From Lentisphaera sp. (GTDB taxonomy: Bacteria; Verrucomicrobiota; Lentisphaeria; Victivallales; GWF2-50-93): a DNA stretch of 8,354 nucleotides. Both the position numbers and the translations under genes were made by a program. Below are positions 1-5,595 of this stretch, piece after piece. Location of the stretch: positions 1 through 8,354 of the forward strand of contig DYMC01000105.1 in assembly GCA_020721745.1 (NCBI GenBank), read 5' to 3'. Positions within the stretch are counted from its first letter, which is position 1, and each line of letters opens with the position of its first letter. A model generated the notes under the pieces. It had not been told where the DNA came from. It saw nothing but the letters and a program-made list of their open reading frames with translations, and made no database searches.

Positions 1-64
1 TTGCGCCTTGCATCTCGGGCTTTTTGAGCGGGATCAGATTTTTAGGTTTTTGCTGTGCGATCAT
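1..64 (-). CDS. N-terminal fragment of an unidentified divergent gene (runs off the left edge)
   Basis: Reading leftwards from an ATG at 64-62, the frame stays open to the window edge for 21 codons and begins MIAQQKPKNLIPLKKP. A GGAGG Shine-Dalgarno core (68-72 on the minus strand) lies three bases before the ATG, which is closer than ideal. The peptide is Lys/Pro-rich at its start and resembles a cytoplasmic protein N-terminus, with no signal sequence. The product cannot be identified from so little sequence. If real, the gene is transcribed away from the transporter operon and the 65-510 region is a shared divergent control region. Such a short open stretch could occur by chance, so support rests mainly on the ribosome-binding site and plausible composition. 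Confidence 0.4.
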   Translation of the reverse strand, partial: MIAQQKPKNLIPLKKPEMQGA

Positions 65-101
65 CCCCCTCCCAATTTCACACAAGAAAATTTACATTAC
101 C

Positions 102-128
102 AGTTTCTTAATTGCTGGCAATGAAACT
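102..128. promoter_or_regulatory. Interrupted palindrome, candidate activator or repressor site
   Basis: AGTTTC (102-107) and ATTGC (111-115) pair with GCAAT (118-122) and GAAACT (123-128). This gives eleven complementary pairs around a two-base centre, with an asymmetric TTA (108-110) on the left side only. The centre lies about 80 bases before the start point predicted for the sigma-54-like promoter at 171-186, which is a usual distance for an enhancer-binding-protein site (inference). It could instead form an RNA hairpin in a leftward transcript. No T-run follows it, so it is not an obvious terminator. Confidence 0.4.
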
Positions 129-170
129 CCCGGCGGCAAGCCCCAGTTATTTCTATTGCACAAGCTTTAT

Positions 171-186
171 TGGCATGAATATTGCT
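171..186 (+). promoter_or_regulatory. Sigma-54 (RpoN) type -24/-12 promoter motif
   Basis: The sequence TGGCATGAATATTGCT matches the known consensus TGGCACG-N4-TTGCW at every defined position except one (C to T after TGGCA). The invariant GG and GC have exactly the required spacing. Transcription would start near 196-199, leaving a leader of about 310 bases before the LivH-like gene. Sigma-54 control would imply a dedicated ATP-dependent activator, which is not in this window. A chance match is possible in a region of this size, but the match and its position upstream of a transport operon favour a real site. Confidence 0.5.
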
Positions 187-258
187 TCTAAAAGTATGAC
201 CGTTTGAATAGTGGTAAATGTCGATAGTGAAAGAACTCCATTTCTCAAGGAGCCCTTT

Positions 259-357
259 TTGTCTTTAATTCGTAAAAATATCGTAACTACTCAGGCAGGC
301 GGTTTCTCGCAAAAACTTAGAATTAGAAGTTTAACCTACGCAACAACCTCTCAATAA
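259..357 (+). CDS. Possible small ORF in the operon leader (32 aa, TTG start)
   Basis: A TTG at 259 follows a good Shine-Dalgarno sequence, AAGGAG (247-252), at a six-base spacing. The frame then runs 32 codons to TAA at 355-357. The peptide starts MSLIRKNIVTTQAGGF and is basic, with no membrane segment or Cys. The same frame is open back to a GTG at 211, which would give 48 residues and begin just after the start point predicted for the sigma-54-like promoter. I recognise no family. It may be a leader peptide, a small protein or chance. The ribosome-binding site is the only positive signal, and the rare start codon counts against it. Confidence 0.2.
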   Translation: MSLIRKNIVTTQAGGFSQKLRIRSLTYATTSQ

Positions 358-459
358 AATTTGCAATATTCTGTTTTCTCGACATTTATGTTTCTGCGGT
401 ACTCCTCAGTCGGCCCTATAAAAAATGTTGAATATGTTTAAGTTACAGCATGTTTCAAC

Positions 460-477
460 TACCTTCTGAAGAAGGTA
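460..477 (+). promoter_or_regulatory. Hairpin just upstream of the LivH-like gene
   Basis: TACCTTC (460-466) and GAAGGTA (471-477) are perfectly complementary around a TGAA loop, giving a seven-base-pair stem 33 bases before the TTG start. GTAACT (475-480) is also complementary to AGTTAC (441-446), so two mutually exclusive pairings are possible. No T-run follows, so this is not an intrinsic terminator. It may affect mRNA stability or translation, or it may be a protein-binding site. The role is inference. Confidence 0.35.
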
Positions 478-510
478 ACTAAACAATGTATCCGTAAGGC
501 AGATAATAAA

Positions 511-1380
511 TTGCAGATTTTATTTAATGGTCTGATTCAAGGCGCACTTTTTGCACTCATGGGTCTCGCGTTCAGCCTGGTGTATAGCACAACTGGCGTG
601 TTACACATGGCACTCGGTGCGATCTATGCCCTTGCACCTTATATTCTTCTGACTGCTCTCCATATAGGCCTTGGGTGGGGTGTCGGTTTGATTTTGGCGG
701 TTGGCGTCGCCGTATTTGTGGGCATTTTTTGCGAAGAAGTATTGCACTGGCCATTTTTGCGGCGAAATGCGCCTGCGGAGGTGCACCTGATTGGTTCATT
801 GGGGATGTTTTTGGTCCTTGTTCAAGCCATCGCTATTCTTTGGGGTAGTGATGTTCAAGTTTTGCACAACGGAGTGGATGCTGTTTACGGTTATGGCGAT
901 TTGCGCCTTACCCGTGGGCAAATGTTCAGCGGTTTCGGTGTCCTTATCATAATCGGTGCATTTTTTTTATGGTTACAACGTACGGAACTGGGTTTGCAAT
1001 TTCGCGCCATGGCCGACAATCCTACGCTTCTCAGCTTACTTGGTCGCGATGTGCGCAAGCTGCGCCGGTTTGTTTTTGGCATGAGTGCTGGCCTGGCCGC
1101 ATTCGTGGCTTTAGGCAGCTCCTATGACACCGGATTTGACCCACACGGAGGCTTGGAAGCAGTGCTAATCGGTGTCGTGGCCACCATCGTCGGAGGCCGA
1201 GGCTCTCTGGCTGGTGCCGTACTGGTTGGATTATTACTCGGAGTGATTCGCAGCGAGGTTGTTTGGTTTACCTCAGCCCGCTGGGAGCAGGCGGCTACCT
1301 TTACTATTCTTGCTTTGGTTCTCTTTTTTCGCCCACAAGGGCTGTTCGGCCGCACATTACGGTTAGAGGAAAAGTCATGA
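511..1380 (+). CDS. Branched-chain amino acid (HAAT) type ABC transporter permease, LivH-like
   Basis: This is an inner-membrane permease subunit of a LivHMGFK-type importer. It forms the translocation path with the LivM-like protein encoded next. The 289-residue length is typical. The N-terminus (NGLIQGALFALMGLAFSLVY, residues 6-25) matches the family's first helix. About eight hydrophobic segments follow, around residues 32-54, 57-78, 91-112, 138-156, 187-205, 216-249 and 258-281. The cytoplasmic coupling region FRAMADNPTLLSLLGRDVRK (164-183) is the family's EAA-like loop that contacts the ATPases. The C-terminal FRPQGLFGR is also typical. The start is TTG with only a weak AAGG (496-499). 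No ATG or GTG in frame lies between the stop at 439 and this codon, and the first helix fixes the start here. A weak start on the first gene may limit expression. The substrate cannot be deduced from the permease. Confidence 0.92.
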   Translation: MQILFNGLIQGALFALMGLAFSLVYSTTGVLHMALGAIYALAPYILLTALHIGLGWGVGLILAVGVAVFVGIFCEEVLHWPFLRRNAPAEVHLIGSLGMFLVLVQAIAILWGSDVQVLHNGVDAVYGYGDLRLTRGQMFSGFGVLIIIGAFFLWLQRTELGLQFRAMADNPTLLSLLGRDVRKLRRFVFGMSAGLAAFVALGSSYDTGFDPHGGLEAVLIGVVATIVGGRGSLAGAVLVGLLLGVIRSEVVWFTSARWEQAATFTILALVLFFRPQGLFGRTLRLEEKS

Positions 1381-2246
1381 GCTACCTACTCCATTTACTG
1401 ATTTTCTTCCAGATCTACGCCGTTGTTGCCATGTCGTTAAACTTGCTGATTGGCTACGGCGGACTTTTGCAGGTTGCTCATGCCGCCTATTTCGGTGTCG
1501 GTGCCTATACTGCTGCATTACTTTGGACCAAATTGGGGGTCGGATTCATCCCAGGCCTGCTGGGAGCAGCGCTGATGTCATCTCTTCTGAGCCTGTTGGT
1601 CTCTCTATCCGCATGGCGCTTCCGGGGCGATTATTTCGTCATGATCAGTCTGGCAGTACAGGTGGTTCTTTATAGTCTGATGTACAACTTTATGGATATA
1701 ACGAATGGCCCTTATGGTATAACCGCAATCCCCAAACCAGTTATCATGGATAGCATATTTGCTACTCAGGAGGCCACATTTGCCATCTATGTGGTCATAG
1801 TCGGAATGCTGGCGTTTATTCTGGCGGCAGCCAAGCTAAGCCCCTTTGGGCTCTCGCTTCAGGCTATGCGCGATGACGAACTTGCCGCACGTTCTTTGGG
1901 AATCCCCGTGCGACGGTTGAAGGTGGAAGCCTTTATGCTTGCCTCGGCCATGGTTGGTGTAGCTGGTGGATTATATGCATCTTATATCAGCTATATCGAT
2001 CCCACCTCGTTCACTTTGGACGAATCCATTCTGATGTTGAGCATGGTTATTGTTGGTGGGACCGGTAATGTTCGTGGACCTTTGGTAGGTGCTGCGGTGT
2101 TGATTGCAATCCCGGAGTTGTTGCGATTCTTGTCTCTTCCGGATACGGTTGCGGCTCATATTCGGCTTTTGGCATACGGATTGCTACTCATATTAATGAT
2201 GCATTGGCGTCCGCAGGGGCTGGCTGGGCGATACCGCTTTGAATAA
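1377..2246 (+). CDS. Branched-chain amino acid (HAAT) type ABC transporter permease, LivM-like
   Basis: This is the second permease subunit, 289 residues, and an inner-membrane partner of the preceding LivH-like protein. The family's diagnostic N-terminal segment GYGGLLQVAHAAYFGVGAYT is at residues 26-45. The EAA-like coupling loop LQAMRDDELAARSLGIPVRR is at 161-180, and the glycine-rich VGGTGNVRGPLVGAAVL at 226-242. The C-terminal HWRPQGLAGR is typical. The ATG at 1377 overlaps the LivH-like stop (ATGA) and is preceded by AGAGGA (1365-1370). The frame is open further upstream to 1263, but that stretch lies inside the LivH-like gene and would put extra sequence before the first helix, so the overlap start is preferred. 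Coupling should hold the two permeases near 1:1. Confidence 0.92.
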   Translation: MSYLLHLLIFFQIYAVVAMSLNLLIGYGGLLQVAHAAYFGVGAYTAALLWTKLGVGFIPGLLGAALMSSLLSLLVSLSAWRFRGDYFVMISLAVQVVLYSLMYNFMDITNGPYGITAIPKPVIMDSIFATQEATFAIYVVIVGMLAFILAAAKLSPFGLSLQAMRDDELAARSLGIPVRRLKVEAFMLASAMVGVAGGLYASYISYIDPTSFTLDESILMLSMVIVGGTGNVRGPLVGAAVLIAIPELLRFLSLPDTVAAHIRLLAYGLLLILMMHWRPQGLAGRYRFE

Positions 2247-2254
2247 AGTGAAAT

Positions 2255-3040
2255 ATGGAAGCAGTGGCTGAAAATTTGAATGAGACTATAACATTACGGG
2301 CAACGGAAGATGTCCTGCCTTGGGCCGTTAGAACTGCAAATCTATGTCTTGCCTTTGGCGGACATCAGGTACTCGAGGGGCTAAATCTAACCCTGCAGGC
2401 TGGAGAGGCGATATTGCTGCGGGGGGAGAATGGTTCAGGAAAGACGACACTGCTCAATATCCTCTCCGGTCTTATCCGTCCCGATGCGGGCAGTGTTCTC
2501 TTGCATCTCAAGGGGCGAGAAATTGATGTAACCGGTTCCAGCCCTGAACGGATTGCTCGCAGCGGATTGGGCCGTCTATGGCAGGATATCCGTCTCTTTC
2601 CAACCATGACAGCCCTGGATAATGTACTTGCGGCAAGCGCGGAACTGCTTGATCGGACCGCCTTGGCCGGGATCACCTGTTGGCCATTGATTCGGCGTCA
2701 GGAGCGAGTTGCGCGTGAACGTGCGTTACATAACTTGGCGTTAGTCGGGATGGCCGATCGCTCGGATTCATCTGCGGATAAGCTTTCTGTGGGGCAGATG
2801 AAGCGAGTGGCGCTTGCTCGGCTTCTTCAGGCCGAGGCCGACTTTTGGTTGCTCGATGAACCACTGGCAGGGCTTGATCAGGTATCAGCCGAGGAGATTT
2901 TGAGATTGCTTGAAAGATTTAATACTGACCACGGCAAGACGATGCTTGTTGTTGAACACCAGCATGAACGCATGGCGCCGATCTGTGGCCGGATGTTTTT
3001 TCTTGCCAATGGGCATCTGCAACCTGAGCGCTCCGTATGA
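2255..3040 (+). CDS. ABC transporter ATP-binding protein, LivG-like
   Basis: This is a cytoplasmic ATPase that powers the importer as a heterodimer with the LivF-like subunit. All motifs are present: Walker A GENGSGKT (57-64), Q-loop Gln110, signature LSVGQ (177-181, a mild change from LSGGQ), Walker B FWLLDE (197-202) with catalytic Glu202, D-loop AGLD (205-208) and switch His235 in VVEHQ. The 261-residue length is close to the family norm. About 25 residues precede the first beta-strand, a slightly long N-terminus. It starts eight bases after the LivM-like stop, with a poor Shine-Dalgarno site (AAAGTG), so coupling is likely. Since the LivF-like partner looks damaged, this subunit may provide the fully competent ATP site, or it may have to work as a homodimer (inference). 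Confidence 0.9.
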   Translation: MEAVAENLNETITLRATEDVLPWAVRTANLCLAFGGHQVLEGLNLTLQAGEAILLRGENGSGKTTLLNILSGLIRPDAGSVLLHLKGREIDVTGSSPERIARSGLGRLWQDIRLFPTMTALDNVLAASAELLDRTALAGITCWPLIRRQERVARERALHNLALVGMADRSDSSADKLSVGQMKRVALARLLQAEADFWLLDEPLAGLDQVSAEEILRLLERFNTDHGKTMLVVEHQHERMAPICGRMFFLANGHLQPERSV

Positions 3041-3636
3041 ATAACCTCGAGATCACATGGATCAGGCAGGGGGCGCGGGCTTTAGATGTGCGGCCCTTGC
3101 TTCTAGTCAAATCTCTCTGTGTGCGGGTTGGTGTGCGACAGGTACTCGACTCCATTGATTTAGAAGTATATGAAGGTGATCATGTTCGCATCACAGGCCC
3201 AAACGGTTGTGGAAAAAGCACTCTGCTCAACGCCATTGCCGGAATTGCGCCGGCAAAGATTGAGGGCGGTCATGTTCATTTCCAGGATATGGACATCACC
3301 TCCTGGAGCAGTCATGAACGGGCTCGCCAGGGAATTGCCTACATGCGCCAGGTTGATAATATCTTTCCGTCACTCACTATTCGCGAGAATTTGATAATGG
3401 CGTTGGGACGGGATGGCTATGAACAATTCGCGCAGGTGTTCCCGGAGTGGGTTGGTGACTTCCCGCCGAATAAGCGGGCCGGTCAGCTCAGCGGGGGACA
3501 GAGGAAAAAAGTGGCATGGGGAATGACGGTGCTCAGAAATGCGCCGCTTATTCTTGCAGACGAACCCGAAGCCGGTGTCGCCCATCGTTTTGAGCCACCG
3601 GAAACGAAGACCTATATAATGGTAACGCATCAATAG
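3037..3636 (+). CDS. ABC transporter ATP-binding protein, LivF-like, shortened and ended by an amber codon
   Basis: This is the second ATPase subunit. It overlaps the LivG-like stop by ATGA. Walker A GPNGCGKS (54-61), Q-loop Gln105, signature LSGGQ (151-155), Walker B LILADE (171-176) and switch His198 are all visible. It is 199 residues, against roughly 230-240 usual for LivF. Two defects stand out. Between Walker B Glu and the H-loop His there are 22 residues, against 33 in the neighbouring LivG-like protein, and the D-loop Asp is not apparent (AGVAHR). The protein also stops at TAG (3634-3636) one residue after the H-loop. In-frame codons after the TAG read ADNLAEKLFNNRKEHTQ, which looks like the expected ATPase helix, and continue without a stop into the cupin gene. 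It could be a recently broken gene, a minimal but working subunit or a product of stop-codon readthrough. Confidence 0.8.
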   Translation: MNNLEITWIRQGARALDVRPLLLVKSLCVRVGVRQVLDSIDLEVYEGDHVRITGPNGCGKSTLLNAIAGIAPAKIEGGHVHFQDMDITSWSSHERARQGIAYMRQVDNIFPSLTIRENLIMALGRDGYEQFAQVFPEWVGDFPPNKRAGQLSGGQRKKVAWGMTVLRNAPLILADEPEAGVAHRFEPPETKTYIMVTHQ

Positions 3637-3687
3637 GCAGACAATCTTGCGGAGAAGTTATTTAATAATAGAAAGGAGCATACCCAG

Positions 3688-4413
3688 ATGAAACAATTCA
3701 ATATAATCAAGCCTAAGGACCTTCCATGGGAAAACTCGTTGACCGGAGCGGCGGGATGTTTCGCCAAAACCATATTTGCATATTCTGATCATCATATAAC
3801 TGCCGGTGAATCAGGAGCTTACACCGGTCATTATCGTTTTGACCCAGGTGCGAAGTACCCTCCCGTTCATATCGTCCACTTGCCTTGCGAGCTTTTCATT
3901 ACAAGCGGGACTTTTCTGCTCAATGGCAAACCCGTAACCGCCGGTAACTGGGTGCAAGTTTTACCGGATGAGGATGCCGCCATTGTCTTTTCTTCGGAAG
4001 AAGGTTGTGAGGTGATCGGCTTTGTGCGCGGGGGTATCCGCAAGGCGAACGAGTCAAGCAGTTTGAAAAAACCAGAAAGTCTCAGCGACCCAATCAATCC
4101 AGACACCATGCCATGGGTAGAGTCGCCGACTGGTGCGCCGGGTTGCGCGGGTAAAAAGGTTTTTATTTATGATTCAGGGGGCTACACCTGTCATTATCGT
4201 TTTGCGCCAGGCGCGGCCTACCCTCCTGTGCAGTTTGTTGGACAACCGTGTGAGTTGTATGTCACAAGCGGGATATTGCTTGTCAATAATAAACCAGTTC
4301 CTGCCGGAAGCTGGGTGCAGGTTTTACCAGATGATACTGCCGCCATCGTCTTTTCATCGGAAGTTGGTTGCGAGGTGATCAGCATTGTGCGCGGGACTAT
4401 CCGCAAGGTCTGA
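3688..4413 (+). CDS. Tandem two-domain cupin protein (ChrR-like cupin fold), metal sites degenerate
   Basis: This is a 241-residue soluble protein made of two homologous cupin domains, about residues 9-119 and 138-240, joined by a Ser/Lys-rich linker (about 120-136). Over residues 48-119 against 169-240 I count 52 of 72 identical positions with no gap, so the duplication is recent or under strong constraint. Each copy has the cupin landmarks YPPV, CEL-x3-SG, AG-x-WVQVLPD and SSE-x-GCEV. The metal-binding histidines are largely lost. Copy 1 keeps His61 and His64 near motif 1, where copy 2 has Gln182 and Gly185, and neither has the motif-2 His. Glu68 and Glu189 remain. The start has a strong AAAGGAG (3672-3678) nine bases upstream. 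The role is unknown: by fold it could bind a small ligand or be a remnant dioxygenase. Its place between the ATPase and binding-protein genes suggests a link to the transported compound. Confidence 0.75.
   Translation: MKQFNIIKPKDLPWENSLTGAAGCFAKTIFAYSDHHITAGESGAYTGHYRFDPGAKYPPVHIVHLPCELFITSGTFLLNGKPVTAGNWVQVLPDEDAAIVFSSEEGCEVIGFVRGGIRKANESSSLKKPESLSDPINPDTMPWVESPTGAPGCAGKKVFIYDSGGYTCHYRFAPGAAYPPVQFVGQPCELYVTSGILLVNNKPVPAGSWVQVLPDDTAAIVFSSEVGCEVISIVRGTIRKV
3712..4407 (+). repeat. Intragenic tandem duplication encoding the two cupin domains
   Basis: Two copies, 3712-4044 and 4099-4407, align at a constant offset of 363 bases over their 3' two thirds. For example, ATTATCGTTTTG is found at both ends of this offset, as are CTGGGTGCA and ATCCGCAAGG. 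The first copy carries nine extra codons near its start. DNA-level similarity remains obvious to the eye, so the duplication is not ancient. Confidence 0.8.
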
Positions 4414-4433
4414 GGGATTACTGATTCAATCCC
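4414..4433 (+). promoter_or_regulatory. Intercistronic hairpin between the cupin and binding-protein genes
   Basis: GGGATT (4414-4419) pairs with AATCCC (4428-4433) across an eight-base loop, immediately after the cupin stop. There is no T-run, so it is not an intrinsic terminator. The next gene's Shine-Dalgarno sequence begins six bases later. Such stems can protect a downstream mRNA segment and raise binding-protein levels relative to the membrane subunits (inference). The stem is short and may be chance. Confidence 0.3.
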
Positions 4434-4454
4434 CATACAGGAGGACAGAATACC

Positions 4455-5582
4455 ATGAAAAATAATAAACTTGTCATTGGAATTGCGATTCTCGTTACAG
4501 TGTTCGCTATCGGTTTTTGGCAATTCAACCAGAAGAGTTTACCTTCAGAAAAATCAATCAAAATAGGCGTGTTGGTCCCGCTTACCGGGGCTGCGGCCAG
4601 TTATGGAGAAAATTCCAAGATGGGGGCGGCGCTGGCCGTGGAGGAATTCAATGCGGGGCATCCTGAGCTGAAGGTCGAGCTCATTTCCGAGGATTCTCGT
4701 GGAGAGGCGGCCCAAGGTGTTAAGGCCGCGCAAAAACTTCTTGATATCGATCAGGTGGTCGCCGTGGTTGGCTGCGTGACCAGTGGCGTGACTCTGGCCG
4801 TCGCACCGGCTATGAACGCGAAACATGTCCCGATCGTCTCTCCTGGCGGGAGTGCGCCGAACATCCGGGATGCCGGCGATTTTGTGTTCAGGACCTGGCC
4901 AAGTGACGTGTTTGAGGCTGCGGCAATGGCCGATCACCTTAAAAACAAGAAGATACAGCGCCTGGCAATTCTGCGCGTAAACAATGAGTACGGCCTGGCG
5001 ATGGAGAAGGCGTTAAGCCAAAAACTTGCACCACCGACCCAGGTCGTGGCCTCGGAAAGCTTTGACCAGGGCGCCCGGGAAATGCGAACCCAGTTGCTCA
5101 AAATCAAGGAAGCACAACCCGATGCCCTTTTCTTCGTCGGTTTCCCGGAAGCGGCGATTGCGCTTGCGCCTTCGCTTTCCGCCGCCGGGCTTAAGATCCC
5201 GCTTTTTGCGACAAGTGGTTTTGAGGATCCCCAGGTTCCCGCGAAGACAGGCGGTGTTCTCGAGGGCACTATTTATGCCAAGCCGTTGGCCGACTCTCCG
5301 GCGGCAGAATCTTTCCGTCGCGCATACAAGGAGCGATATAAAGGAGACCCCGGCATTACATCAGATACAGCTTACGATGCCGCAGCCCTGGCATTGCGTG
5401 GCGTAGCCGCCGCAATTTCCTCGAAACAACCCGTCACCGGCGACTTTATTCACGATTATCTGCTGCAAGTTCGGGACTACGCGGGCGCTTCCGGCGTGTT
5501 ATCATTTGACGATAAGGGTGACGTGATCAAACCGGTCGGCCTTTTTACTCTGCATAACGGACAGTATGAAAAGCTGCCATAA
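4455..5582 (+). CDS. Type 1 periplasmic substrate-binding protein, LivK/LivJ-like
   Basis: This is the extracytoplasmic ligand receptor of the HAAT importer, 375 residues, a normal length. A positively charged start (MKNNK) and hydrophobic segment (about residues 6-22) form a Sec signal peptide or signal anchor. There is no lipobox Cys, so it is not a lipoprotein. The mature domain opens with IKIGVLVPLTGAAASYGENS (35-54), the classic first strand and helix of the family. The ligand-pocket region GCVTSGVTLAVAP (106-118) and VPIVSPGGSAPNI (125-137) follows, then the second lobe and the C-terminal ASGVLSFDDKGD (344-355). Residues around 110-113 and 130-133 occupy positions that bind the alpha-amino and carboxylate groups in Leu/Ile/Val-binding proteins. 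An amino-acid-like ligand is therefore plausible but unproven. A strong AGGAGG (4439-4444) lies ten bases before the ATG, the best ribosome-binding site in the operon, consistent with excess of this subunit. Confidence 0.9.
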   Translation: MKNNKLVIGIAILVTVFAIGFWQFNQKSLPSEKSIKIGVLVPLTGAAASYGENSKMGAALAVEEFNAGHPELKVELISEDSRGEAAQGVKAAQKLLDIDQVVAVVGCVTSGVTLAVAPAMNAKHVPIVSPGGSAPNIRDAGDFVFRTWPSDVFEAAAMADHLKNKKIQRLAILRVNNEYGLAMEKALSQKLAPPTQVVASESFDQGAREMRTQLLKIKEAQPDALFFVGFPEAAIALAPSLSAAGLKIPLFATSGFEDPQVPAKTGGVLEGTIYAKPLADSPAAESFRRAYKERYKGDPGITSDTAYDAAALALRGVAAAISSKQPVTGDFIHDYLLQVRDYAGASGVLSFDDKGDVIKPVGLFTLHNGQYEKLP

Positions 5583-5595
5583 TTGAGGGAACTTC

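Larger units (their letters stand above)
65..510. other. AT-rich intergenic control region between divergent genes
   Basis: This stretch of about 450 bases has no convincing long gene. It is visibly richer in A and T than the flanking coding sequence. It contains an interrupted palindrome (102-128), a sigma-54-like promoter (171-186), a weak small ORF (259-357, extendable to 211), a short inverted repeat (313-318 with 327-332) and a hairpin just before the first permease gene (460-477). No sigma-70 promoter with both good hexamers was found. TATAAA at 417-422 resembles a -10 element but has no matching -35. Confidence 0.6.

Noticed and set aside
425..482. Tiny leader-peptide frames (ATG 425, 14 codons; ATG 450, 10 codons)
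   Set aside because: Neither has a convincing Shine-Dalgarno site or a run of one amino acid's codons that would indicate attenuation.
1263..1376. Upstream extension of the LivM-like gene to an ATG at 1263
   Set aside because: It would overlap the LivH-like gene by more than 100 bases and add non-family sequence before the first helix. The ATGA overlap with AGAGGA is a better start.
3634..3636. Pyrrolysine insertion at the LivF-like TAG
   Set aside because: Nothing in the window supports a Pyl system. The codon lies just after the H-loop where no special residue is expected, and the cupin has its own Shine-Dalgarno site. A nonsense change is simpler.
4554..4937. Antisense open frame opposite the binding-protein gene
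   Set aside because: It is a shadow of the substrate-binding protein, whose family motifs cover the whole stretch. The predicted peptide has no family features.
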